NCBI GenBank assembly: GCA_029238555.1
Contig: JAQWFV010000066.1
Span: 1-14,195 of the forward strand
DNA length: 14,195 bases
Direction: 5' to 3'
Source: Flavobacteriaceae bacterium
Lineage (GTDB): Bacteria; Bacteroidota; Bacteroidia; Flavobacteriales; Flavobacteriaceae
Shown here: positions 1 to 8,700 of the stretch, piece by piece
Position numbering within the stretch: the stretch's first letter is position 1
Layout of the letters: the number at the start of each line of letters is the position of its first letter
Translations under genes and position numbers: made by a program
Notes under the pieces: generated by a model
Database searches by the model: none
Seen by the model: only the letters and a program-made list of their open reading frames with translations
Told to the model about the DNA's origin: nothing

Positions 1-906
1 CAGCTTTTTAAGCGAGAGGCAGCGCTTCTTGGGTTTATTTCTTGTGGGATCTCCAAAGCGGGTTTGTTGGAAGAAGAAGCCCCTCGTTTAGAAAAGTGGC
101 TCAAAGAGGCCAAGCAAGGAAAAATGGGTTATATGGAAAACCATTTTGACAAGCGATTGGATCCCACCAAGTTGGTCCCTGGAGCCAAATCAGTGGTGAG
201 TCTCTTGTATAACTATTTTCCGGAGCAAAAACAGTCCTCCGACTCATATCAGATAGCAAAATATGCCTATGGTCAGGATTATCATGAGGTCATAAAAAAT
301 AAGCTAAAAACTTTACTGGAAAGGGTGTCGGCCCAGCTGGGCCAAATAGAGGGTAGGGCATTTGTAGATTCCGCTCCGATTTTAGAAAAAGCTTGGGCCG
401 CTAAAAGCGGACTAGGCTGGATTGGTAAAAACAGTAATTTATTGACCCAGCAGGTGGGGTCATTCTATTTTATAGCAGAACTCGTTTTAGATATAGATTT
501 ACCTCAGGATCCTATTACATCTGATCACTGTGGCACTTGTACTGCTTGTATAGACGCCTGTCCTACTCAGGCCATAACCCCTTATGAGGTAGACGGTTCT
601 AAGTGTATTTCTTATTTCACCATTGAATTAAAAGAGGCTATTCCAAAAGAGGTTTCTGGTCAGTTTCAAGATTGGGCATTTGGCTGTGATATTTGCCAGG
701 ATGTTTGCCCATGGAACCGTTTTTCAAAGTCCCACAGCGAGCCTTTATTTAATCCAGACCCTAGACTACTTGAAAACACCAAGAAAGATTGGGAAGAAAT
801 TACCCAAGAGGTGTTTTCGCAGATTTTTAAAAAATCTGCCGTTAAAAGGACAAAATATGAGGGCTTTAAACGCAATATTGACTTTTTGCAGAACCAAAAA
901 TTTTAA
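1..906 (+). CDS. queG: Epoxyqueuosine reductase QueG (5' end missing)
   Basis: QueG reduces epoxyqueuosine to queuosine at the wobble base of tRNAs for Asp, Asn, His and Tyr, using cobalamin and two [4Fe-4S] clusters in the cytoplasm. The frame is open from base 1 and the first in-window residues ([12 protein letters not shown]) match the family's N-terminus, so the true start lies upstream, probably only about a dozen codons away; the TTG at 64 is not the start. In the in-window numbering (301 codons) the catalytic-type Asp is D123 in VDSAP, followed by the conserved [13 protein letters not shown] stretch. The cluster ligands are C177, C180, C183 and C187 ([12 protein letters not shown]) and C202, C229, C232 and C236 ([11 protein letters not shown]). 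The protein ends shortly after the ferredoxin-like region, so it lacks the C-terminal HEAT-like extension of the longer E. coli-type proteins. Identification is firm. Confidence 0.95.
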   Translation, partial: QLFKREAALLGFISCGISKAGLLEEEAPRLEKWLKEAKQGKMGYMENHFDKRLDPTKLVPGAKSVVSLLYNYFPEQKQSSDSYQIAKYAYGQDYHEVIKNKLKTLLERVSAQLGQIEGRAFVDSAPILEKAWAAKSGLGWIGKNSNLLTQQVGSFYFIAELVLDIDLPQDPITSDHCGTCTACIDACPTQAITPYEVDGSKCISYFTIELKEAIPKEVSGQFQDWAFGCDICQDVCPWNRFSKSHSEPLFNPDPRLLENTKKDWEEITQEVFSQIFKKSAVKRTKYEGFKRNIDFLQNQKF

Positions 907-949
907 ATTCGTTGGGTTGATTTTTTTCTTAAAACAAGATTTTATCTCA

Positions 950-977
950 TTGAATTAACATTTTCTTAATATATTTG
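950..977 (+). promoter_or_regulatory. Bacteroidota sigma-A type promoter for the symporter gene
   Basis: TTG at 950-952 is followed after 17 nt by TATATTTG at 970-977, a full match to the TAnnTTTG -7 element of Flavobacterium and Bacteroides promoters. Transcription would begin near 983, giving a leader of about 60 nt before the ATG at 1043. The rest of the 907-1042 gap holds no gene I can recognise. Confidence 0.65.
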
Positions 978-1042
978 GAATTCAACCAAACAATAAACAA
1001 AAGAGCTTACTGGCTTTGTGTTTTTAAAAACAATCAAATTTT

Positions 1043-2758
1043 ATGAATGGATTAGCTACGCTAGATATTGCAGTAATACTGATATATCTTTTAGGAATAG
1101 TAATATATGGTATCTCTAAATCTAAACGCAGTAGTTCCGAGGACTACTTTCTTGGGGGTAGAACCATGACGTGGCCTATTGTAGGTATTGCATTATTTTC
1201 TGCCAATATTTCTAGTTCTACTTTGGTAGGTTTGGCTTCTGATGCTTTTCAGACCAATATAAATGTGTACAATTATGAATGGTATGCAGTAGTAGTACTT
1301 ATTTTCTTTGCCATATTCTTTTTGCCTTTTTATCTCAGGTCTGGTGTGTACACCATGCCGGAGTTTTTAGAACGCAGGTACGATAAAAAGTCCAGGTATT
1401 ATTTTTCTTTCATTACGATTCTTGGAAATGTAATGGTAGACACTGCTGCTGGTTTGTATGTGGGTAGTATAGTGCTGAAGTTGTTATTTCCAGAGGTGAG
1501 TTCCACGATTATTATCATTATACTGGCTGTTGCAGCCGCAGCTTATACCATTCCAGGTGGTTTAAACTCTGTAATTCAAACGGAGGTTATTCAGGCAGTT
1601 CTGTTAATTATAGGGTCTTGTTTATTGACTTTCTTTGCTTTTGAAGAACTGGGAGGTGGCTGGGATGCCATGATGTCTCAACTAGACAACATGCTTGCTG
1701 CCGGTGAAGTCAATTTTGGCAACCGCTTAGCAGAAGGTAAGTTTATACCTGCCAATAGTGGTGAGGTATTTAGTTTAGTGCGTCCTAATAATGACGATTT
1801 TATGCCATGGTGGGGATTGCTCACAGGAGTGCCCTTATTGGGATTTTATTTTTGGGCCAACAATCAGTTTATGGTGCAAAGGGTATTGGGAGCAAAAAAC
1901 CTCAATCACGGAAGATGGGGGGCTTTATTTGCAGGTCTTTTAAAGTTACCCGTAATTTTTATCATGATTGTGCCTGGAGTATTGGCGTTGTTACTTTTTA
2001 ATGATTTAGATATTTCTTCATTAAACTATCCAGTAGGCGACGGTATTTGTGCCAACTTATCCGATTGTCCTAACTTGACTTATCCAGTGCTCTTGTTTAA
2101 ATTATTGCCCACAGGTATTTTAGGATTGGTTGTAGCTGGTTTGTTGGCAGCTATGATGTCTAGTGTTTCTGCTACTTTTAACTCAGCTTCTACTTTAATT
2201 ACCATGGATTTTGTGAAACAGTTTAAACCAGAACTCACTTCCAAGCAATTGGTTAGAGTGGGTCAGATAGCGACCTTAGTACTTGTAGTATTAGCTTCTG
2301 CATGGGTTCCTTTTATTGAGAAAGTAAGTGATTCTTTATGGGGCTATTTGCAGTTGGTGATTGCCTTTACATCACCTCCTGTGGTTGCGGCATTTGTATT
2401 GGGCTTATTTTGGAAACGAGCCAATGCCCATGGTGCTTTTGCCAGTCTTATGGCAGGAGGTGCATTTGCCATTTTTATGATTGTTTCTGCCTCGATAGAC
2501 TTGGTGCCTTCGTTGAATGAATTTCATTTCTTGGCAAAAGCCAATTTACTATTCGTTATTGCAGTTTTAGTGCATGTTGTAGTGAGCTTAGCCACAGGAT
2601 TACCTGAGGCACAAAAAGTGGCAGATTACACGTATAAAAAATCCATATACACTGCTGAAACTATTGAACTTAAGGCATTGCCTTGGTTTAAGAACTACAG
2701 AGTGCTTTCTATTATTTTACTGATTGCAACCACAATTTTAGTTGGTTTTTTCTGGTAA
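1043..2758 (+). CDS. Sodium:solute symporter, SGLT-like (SSS family)
   Basis: Inner-membrane sodium-coupled importer of the solute:sodium symporter family (571 residues, about 14 hydrophobic segments as in vSGLT). The SSS signatures are present: DYFLGGR near residue 34, ANISSSTLVG at 54-63, YEW at 78-80, IPGGLNSVIQTEVIQ in the middle, and NQFMVQRVLGA at about 274. The sodium-site pattern A-x-x-S-S is kept (A370, S373, S374). By eye against vSGLT from memory, several sugar-site positions are conserved (N55, Y78/E79, K301, Q437), but others differ (T60 for Q69, G267 for N260, F270 for the gate Y263). A sugar or sugar-like substrate is therefore plausible but not proven. An extracellular loop near residue 335-345 has two cysteines (CANLSDC). 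It is a single-gene unit with its own promoter and a strong terminator; the neighbours do not reveal the substrate. Confidence 0.9.
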   Translation: MNGLATLDIAVILIYLLGIVIYGISKSKRSSSEDYFLGGRTMTWPIVGIALFSANISSSTLVGLASDAFQTNINVYNYEWYAVVVLIFFAIFFLPFYLRSGVYTMPEFLERRYDKKSRYYFSFITILGNVMVDTAAGLYVGSIVLKLLFPEVSSTIIIIILAVAAAAYTIPGGLNSVIQTEVIQAVLLIIGSCLLTFFAFEELGGGWDAMMSQLDNMLAAGEVNFGNRLAEGKFIPANSGEVFSLVRPNNDDFMPWWGLLTGVPLLGFYFWANNQFMVQRVLGAKNLNHGRWGALFAGLLKLPVIFIMIVPGVLALLLFNDLDISSLNYPVGDGICANLSDCPNLTYPVLLFKLLPTGILGLVVAGLLAAMMSSVSATFNSASTLITMDFVKQFKPELTSKQLVRVGQIATLVLVVLASAWVPFIEKVSDSLWGYLQLVIAFTSPPVVAAFVLGLFWKRANAHGAFASLMAGGAFAIFMIVSASIDLVPSLNEFHFLAKANLLFVIAVLVHVVVSLATGLPEAQKVADYTYKKSIYTAETIELKALPWFKNYRVLSIILLIATTILVGFFW

Positions 2759-2780
2759 ATTTAGATTTTATTACAAACTA

Positions 2781-2817
2781 AAAAAGGGTGCAATTTGTCA
2801 TAAGTTGCATCCTTTTT
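2781..2817 (+). terminator. Strong intrinsic terminator after the symporter gene
   Basis: Two 13-nt arms, 2781-2793 (AAAAAGGGTGCAA) and 2805-2817 (TTGCATCCTTTTT), pair along their full length with one G-U pair around an 11-nt loop, and the 3' arm ends in T5. It separates the symporter transcript from maeB. Because the 5' arm begins with A5, the element could also work on the opposite strand. Confidence 0.85.
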
Positions 2818-2843
2818 CACTTATCAATCACAAATAATACCCT

Positions 2844-2851
2844 TACCTTTG
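2844..2851 (+). promoter_or_regulatory. -7 element (TACCTTTG) of the maeB promoter
   Basis: TACCTTTG fits the Bacteroidota TAnnTTTG consensus exactly. It sits 21 nt before the maeB ATG, implying a leader of roughly 15 nt. No exact TTG is present at the expected -33 distance; TTA at 2821-2823, 20 nt upstream, is the nearest match. This is the only good promoter seen ahead of the maeB-ruvA-sprA run. Confidence 0.6.
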
Positions 2852-2872
2852 TGGGTATAAATAAGCATTATT

Positions 2873-5170
2873 ATGAGCAAACAAAAAATTAGGAGAGAAG
2901 CGTTGGTATATCATGCCAAACCTCAGCCTGGAAAGATTAAGATTGTTCCTACTAAACCTTACGCTACGCAAAGAGATTTGGCTTTGGCCTATTCTCCTGG
3001 AGTTGCATCGCCCTGCCTTGAAATAGAGAAAAATCCTGAGAATGTTTATAAGTACACTACCAAGGGTAATTTGGTGGCTGTAATAACCAACGGAACAGCG
3101 GTACTTGGTTTGGGAGATATAGGACCTATGGCTTCTAAGCCAGTGATGGAAGGGAAGTGCTTACTTTTCAAGATTTTTGCAGACATAGATAGTATAGATA
3201 TAGAGCTGGATACTAAGGATATAGAGACTTTTATTCAGACCGTTAAAACCATTGCGCCTACTTTTGGAGGAATTAATCTAGAAGACATTAAGGCTCCAGA
3301 GGCTTTTGAAATTGAGAGAAGGCTAAAAGAGGAGCTAGATATTCCTGTCATGCATGACGATCAGCATGGAACAGCCATTATTTCTGCAGCAGCTCTTTTA
3401 AATGCCTTAGATTTAGCGGAGAAGTCTATTGAAAAGGTGCGTATTGTGATTAGTGGAGCAGGTGCAGCAGCAGTTTCTTGTACTAAGCTATACAAGGCTT
3501 TTGGTGCAAAAGCAGAAAATATTGTTATGTTAGACAGTAAAGGGGTGATTAGAAAAGACAGGCCTAATTTGTCTTCAGAAAAAGAGGAGTTTGCTACAGC
3601 AAGAAAAATAGACACCTTGGATGAGGCAATGGTAGACGCAGACGTTTTTGTGGGACTGTCCATTGCAGACATTGTAACTCCATCTATGCTTACTTCTATG
3701 GCAGACAACCCCATTGTTTTTGCCATGGCCAATCCAGATCCTGAGATTGCGTATGACTTGGCCATGGACACCAGAAAAGATATTATTATGGCTACTGGTC
3801 GTTCAGACCATCCAAACCAAGTAAACAATGTTTTGGGTTTCCCTTTTATATTTAGAGGCGCCTTGGATGTTCGAGCGACAAAAATTAATGAGGCTATGAA
3901 AATGGCCGCAGTGAAAGCTTTAGCAGATTTGGCTAAAGAACCTGTTCCAGAGCAAGTGAATATTGCTTACGGAGAAACCAGATTGGCTTTTAGTAGAGAA
4001 TATATTATTCCAAAACCATTTGACCCAAGACTTATTTCAGAGATTCCCCCAGCCATTGCTAAGGCAGCCATGGAGAGTGGTGTGGCTAAAGAGCCTATAG
4101 AAGATTGGGATAAGTATAAAGAGGCGCTCATGCAACGCTCAGGGAATGACAACAAAATTGTGCGTTTGCTTCATACTAGAGCTAAGATGAATGCTAAGAA
4201 AATTGTCTTTGCAGAAGCAGATCATTTAGACGTGCTAAAAGCAGCTCAAATTGTCTATGATGAAGGAATAGCCATTCCAATTCTTTTGGGAAATAAAACC
4301 ATTATAGAGGAATTAAAAGCGGAGATTGAATTTGAAGCTGATCTTGAGATTATTGATCCTACAGATAATGCTACCCGTGCGCAGCGAAATGCCTATGCAA
4401 CTTCTTATTGGGAACAAAGAAGAAGGACAGGGGTAACGCAATACCAGGCTGAAATAAAAATGCGTGAGCGTAATTATTTTAGTGCTATGATGGTGCTAAT
4501 GGGAGATGCAGACGGAATGATTTCCGGTTATTCAAGGGCTTATCCTACGGTAGTAAAACCAATTCTAGAGGTCATTGGTAGGGCCAACAACGTGAAGCGC
4601 GTTGCTACGACCAATATTATGATTACTGAACGAGGACCCATGTTCTTGTCAGATACCTCAATTAATATAGATCCTTCTGCAGAAACCATTGCAGAGACCG
4701 CTCAAATGACTGCTAATGTAGCCAAGACTTTTGGATTTGAATCTGTCACAGCTTTACTTTCTTATGCTAACTTTGGTTCTTCTTCACATCCAAATGCAAA
4801 CAAAGTAAAACAGGCAGTGCGTATTTTACATACGGAGAGTCCAGACTTAATAGCAGATGGGGAGGTTCAAATGGATTTTGCCCTGAACAAAGTATTACAC
4901 CAAGAGAAATTCCCATTTTCTAAATTGGCAGGGAAAAAAGTAAATACCTTGATTTTTCCAAACTTAGAATCTGCGAATATTACTTACAAGCTCATGAAAG
5001 AACTCAATGGCGCAGACTCCATTGGACCCATTATGATGGGGCTGAGGAAATCTGTCCATATTTTACAATTGGGCGCTAGTGTAGACGAAATCGTGAATAT
5101 GGCTGCAGTAGCTGTAATAGATGCCCAAGAAAGGGAAAAAAGGAAGCGTGCTAAAATGGCTAAATCGTAA
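2873..5170 (+). CDS. maeB: NADP-dependent malic enzyme, MaeB type with PTA-like tail
   Basis: Cytoplasmic enzyme converting malate to pyruvate and CO2 with reduction of NAD(P)+, linking the TCA cycle to pyruvate and NADPH supply. The 765 residues match the usual MaeB length (about 760). The N-terminal malic domain carries Y40 (YSPGVA), K95 (VMEGK), the metal ligands E137/D138 (NLED) and D162/D163 (HDDQHGT). The nucleotide-binding domain follows with G195-A-G-A-A-A. From about residue 430 to the end lies a phosphotransacetylase-like domain ([16 protein letters not shown] near 440; [24 protein letters not shown]). The Ser-Arg pair of active phosphotransacetylases is Q732-L733 here, so this domain is probably not catalytic but binds acetyl-CoA as an allosteric signal, as known for the family. 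The ATG follows a TAnnTTTG element. ruvA starts 3 nt after the stop. NADP preference is inferred from the family. Confidence 0.95.
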   Translation: MSKQKIRREALVYHAKPQPGKIKIVPTKPYATQRDLALAYSPGVASPCLEIEKNPENVYKYTTKGNLVAVITNGTAVLGLGDIGPMASKPVMEGKCLLFKIFADIDSIDIELDTKDIETFIQTVKTIAPTFGGINLEDIKAPEAFEIERRLKEELDIPVMHDDQHGTAIISAAALLNALDLAEKSIEKVRIVISGAGAAAVSCTKLYKAFGAKAENIVMLDSKGVIRKDRPNLSSEKEEFATARKIDTLDEAMVDADVFVGLSIADIVTPSMLTSMADNPIVFAMANPDPEIAYDLAMDTRKDIIMATGRSDHPNQVNNVLGFPFIFRGALDVRATKINEAMKMAAVKALADLAKEPVPEQVNIAYGETRLAFSREYIIPKPFDPRLISEIPPAIAKAAMESGVAKEPIEDWDKYKEALMQRSGNDNKIVRLLHTRAKMNAKKIVFAEADHLDVLKAAQIVYDEGIAIPILLGNKTIIEELKAEIEFEADLEIIDPTDNATRAQRNAYATSYWEQRRRTGVTQYQAEIKMRERNYFSAMMVLMGDADGMISGYSRAYPTVVKPILEVIGRANNVKRVATTNIMITERGPMFLSDTSINIDPSAETIAETAQMTANVAKTFGFESVTALLSYANFGSSSHPNANKVKQAVRILHTESPDLIADGEVQMDFALNKVLHQEKFPFSKLAGKKVNTLIFPNLESANITYKLMKELNGADSIGPIMMGLRKSVHILQLGASVDEIVNMAAVAVIDAQEREKRKRAKMAKS

Positions 5171-5173
5171 AAA

Positions 5174-5755
5174 ATGATCACACACCTCAGGGGAAAATTA
5201 GTTGAAAAGAATCCTACAGAAATTGTGGTGGAATGTGGTGGTCTGGGCTATCTGGTTCATATCTCACTGCATACTTATTCATTATTGCCTTCTGAGGAAG
5301 CAGTGTCTATTTACACCCATTTACAAGTTAAAGAAGACAGCCACAGCCTTTACGGTTTTATGGAGGTTTCAGAACGGGCTATTTTTAGATTGCTTATCTC
5401 AGTGTCGGGAATTGGTGCTAATACAGCTAGAACTATGCTTTCTTCATTGTCGCCAGAGGAATTGAGAGATGCCATTGCATCAAGTAATGTAGGGGCCATT
5501 CAATCTGTTAAAGGGATTGGATTAAAAACGGCACAGCGTGTTATAATTGAACTCAAAGATAAGATCCTTAAAATTTACGATTTAGAAGAACTTTCTTCGC
5601 CTTTAGACAATACAAATAAAGAAGAAGCGTTATCTGCATTAGAAGTGCTTGGCTTTGCTAGAAAACAATCTGAAAAGATGGTAGAGAAAATTTTAAAAGC
5701 AAGCCCAAGCCTATCTGTAGAAGACATTATAAAGCAGACGCTAAAAGGTTTGTAA
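5174..5755 (+). CDS. ruvA: Holliday junction branch migration protein RuvA
   Basis: RuvA tetramers bind four-way DNA junctions and load the RuvB helicase for branch migration during recombinational repair. The 193 residues are close to the family's usual length. An N-terminal OB-fold domain (about 1-62, MITHLRGKLVEK) contains the acidic pin residues E54/D55. Two helix-hairpin-helix motifs follow, VSGIGANTA (77-85) and VKGIGLKTA (112-120). A short linker rich in Ser/Asn leads to domain III (about 148-193), which contacts RuvB. The ATG lies 3 nt after the maeB stop and the next gene starts 5 nt after the ruvA stop, so co-transcription on both sides is likely. No ruvB or ruvC is present in the window. 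Confidence 0.97.
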   Translation: MITHLRGKLVEKNPTEIVVECGGLGYLVHISLHTYSLLPSEEAVSIYTHLQVKEDSHSLYGFMEVSERAIFRLLISVSGIGANTARTMLSSLSPEELRDAIASSNVGAIQSVKGIGLKTAQRVIIELKDKILKIYDLEELSSPLDNTNKEEALSALEVLGFARKQSEKMVEKILKASPSLSVEDIIKQTLKGL

Positions 5756-5760
5756 CACTT

Positions 5761-8700
5761 TTGAAGACCTATTTTTTAAAAAAGAATTTGAAACAAATAA
5801 AGCCCATTTTTTTTGGGCTCTTTTGTTTGCTTTTTTTTCAGTCAAATGGCTTGTTTGCTCAAAAAAAATCATTGCCATTTACTCCCATAGATACCCTTGC
5901 TGTTCAGGACAGCACCCTTTTTAAGTCTAAAGGAAACTTACAATTGCCTTTGCCTGCTTCATTGAAAAGCAAATACGAATACAACGAGCAGCTTCAGGTA
6001 TATGAGCTTGTTGGCGGATTAGCGGGTTACCAATTTAACCTCCCATTGGTGCTTTCGCCAAAAGCCTATTGGGCCATGGTAGAAAAAGAAAATATCCAAG
6101 CCTATTTTAAGGAGAAGATAGCCGCAATGAGCGGAGATCAAAATGCGGCAGATTTGTCTGTTAGAAACCTATTGCCCTCTTTTAGCCTGCAGAATGACCT
6201 GTTAAAAACCATTTTTGGGGGAGACGAGATTAGCTTTGACGCCCAAGGATCTGTTGGAGTAGATATGGGGATTTTATGGCAGAAAAATGATAATCCCGCA
6301 CTGTCTCCCCGAAACAGAAGCAATTTGTCCTTTGATTTTGAACAGCAGATTAGTTTAAGCCTCATGGGAAAAATAGGGGAGCGGCTTTCTGTGAATGCGA
6401 GTTATGACACTCAGGCAACTTTTGATTTTCAAAATCTGATCAAAATTGCCTATGTGCCTCCCACTGTGAAGGACGTAGTGGGTGTAGCGCCAAATGAGCT
6501 TTTAGACAATGCTAAAAACACCTTAGGACAAACTAAGGTTGGAGGCTTGGCGCAATCTATCCAAAACCAGGGGTTATTAGAAGACCCCTCTGCAGTGAAT
6601 GCACTCAATGCAGCCAAAGACCAATTTTTTAACCCAAATGCAGATAATATTTTAAGAAATATTGAGGTGGGTAATGTGAATATGCCCCTCAACAGTAGTT
6701 TAATTACTGGAGCACAAAGTCTTTTTGGGGTAAAGACACAGTTGCAATTTGGTCGGACTCAAATTACCGCAGTGCTTTCAGAGCAGCGTTCTCAAAACAG
6801 TTCTGTAATGGCTAGGGGCGGTGGTACGCTGACAGATTTCTCCTTAACCGCATTAGATTACGAAGAGGACAAGCATTTTTTCTTATCTCATTTTTTTAGG
6901 GATCAATACGATCAGGCATTAGCAGAATATCCCTTTGTCAATAGTCAGGTGCAAATTACCAGAATAGAAGTTTGGGTAACCAACCGTTCACAACAAACAC
7001 AAAACATTAGAAATGTGGTAGCCCTTCAAGATTTGGGAGAGGCTGCTATAGAAAAAACAAGGATGGGACGTTTGGGTGTTCCAGCTTCAGGTTTTATTAA
7101 TACCACAGAATCGAGCTTGTTGCCCTCAAATGAGAAAAACGCCTTAAACCCTGAAAAAATGAGTAGGGGTGGGTTTTTGAATGACAATATTCGTGAAATA
7201 GCTACAGTAGAGGCAGGTTTCGATATTCCAGGCTACAAAGCCAATCAAGGCTTTGATTACGCAATTTTAGAAAATGCTAGAAAATTAGACGAGCAAAGGG
7301 ATTTTACTTTTCACCCTAGTTTAGGGTATATATCACTGAACCAACAACTGTCTTCTGATGAGGTTTTAGGGGTGGCTTATCAGTATACTTATCTAGGAAA
7401 AGTATACCAGGTAGGTGAGTTTGCCAACGGAGGTGTTTCTGCGAGCAATAATGCCACAACCAATGAGCCCATCATAAACAACACCCTTGTAGTTAAATTG
7501 CTGAAAAGTAATATTACGCAAGTAAAGGATCCTATTTGGGATTTGATGATGAAAAATATTTATCCGGTAGGGGCATATTCTTTAAGTCAAGAAGATTTTA
7601 GGTTCAATATTATCTATGCAGATCCGAGTCCAAGAAATTATATTACCCCAGTAGAAAATGCGCCAAATTGGCCCCAAAGTCCAAAGCCATTAAACGAGCG
7701 AATTTTGCTGGAGGTTTTTAATTTAGACCGATTAAATGCCTACCAAGATATACAAGAGGGTGGTGACGGTTTCTTTGATTTCCTGCCTGGGAAAACAGTC
7801 AACACTGAAAATGGCCACATTATTTTCACCACAGTAGAGCCTTTTGGAAATCATCTTTTTAAGGTTTTAGGAGGGGGAGATTACGATGCTTTGGGAGAAG
7901 AAGATTTCACCGCACATCAAAAAAAATATGTCTTTAGATCTTTGTATAAAGGAACTAAAGCTGCAGCATTACAGGAGCCAGAAAAGAACAAGTTTATTTT
8001 AAAAGGGCAATTTAAATCTGAAGGTTTTAATGGAATTCCCATAGGCGCTTTAAATGTACCTAGGGGTTCTGTTCGGGTAACAGCAGGAGGTAGATTACTT
8101 CAGGAAGGATTAGATTATACCGTAAATTACACCGCAGGTTCGGTTCAGTTATTGGACCCAAGTTTGCAGGCCTCTAATGTGCCTATTGAAATTTCGGTAG
8201 AAGACAACGCAGTTTTTGGCCAACAGAATAGGCGTTTTACTGGAGTAAATGTCATACACCAGTTTTCAGATAATTTTACCTTAGGGGGAACATTACTCAA
8301 TCTCAATGAACGACCACTCACACAGAAATCTAATTATGGGACAGAAGCCGTAAATAACACTATTTTTGGTTTCAACACCAATTTAACTACTTCACTACCA
8401 TTTCTGACCCGTTGGGCCAATTACCTTCCCCATGTTAAAACAGACGTCCCTTCTATGCTTTCGCTAAGAGGAGAAGTGGCCTTTTTAGCTCCTGGAGCTC
8501 CAAGAAATGCAGATTTCAGGGGAGAGACCACCACCTATTTAGATGATTTTGAAGGAGCACAATCACTCATAGATATTAGAAGTGCTTTGGGCTGGTCTCT
8601 CGCTAGTACGCCTTTAGAGTTTGCGCCAGACGGGGCAAATTTATATGGTGCCTCTCCAGAAGATACCCAAAATCTCAGAAATGGTTACGGCAGGAGTAAA

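Noticed and set aside
893..930. Possible terminator after queG (AACC/GGTT with following T run)
   Set aside because: The stem is only 4 bp with a long A+T loop; the T7 run alone is ordinary in this sequence.
680..958. Open frame overlapping the end of queG
   Set aside because: It is out of frame with the conserved second iron-sulfur motif of QueG, and its product shows no family resemblance.
3361..3828. Long open frame on the minus strand within maeB (155 codons)
   Set aside because: It lies wholly opposite the strongly conserved malic enzyme coding region and resembles no family; it is an antisense shadow.
5745..5752. AAGGTTTG as a -7 element for sprA
   Set aside because: It misses the first T of TAnnTTTG, has no TTG at 17-23 nt upstream, and would leave almost no leader.
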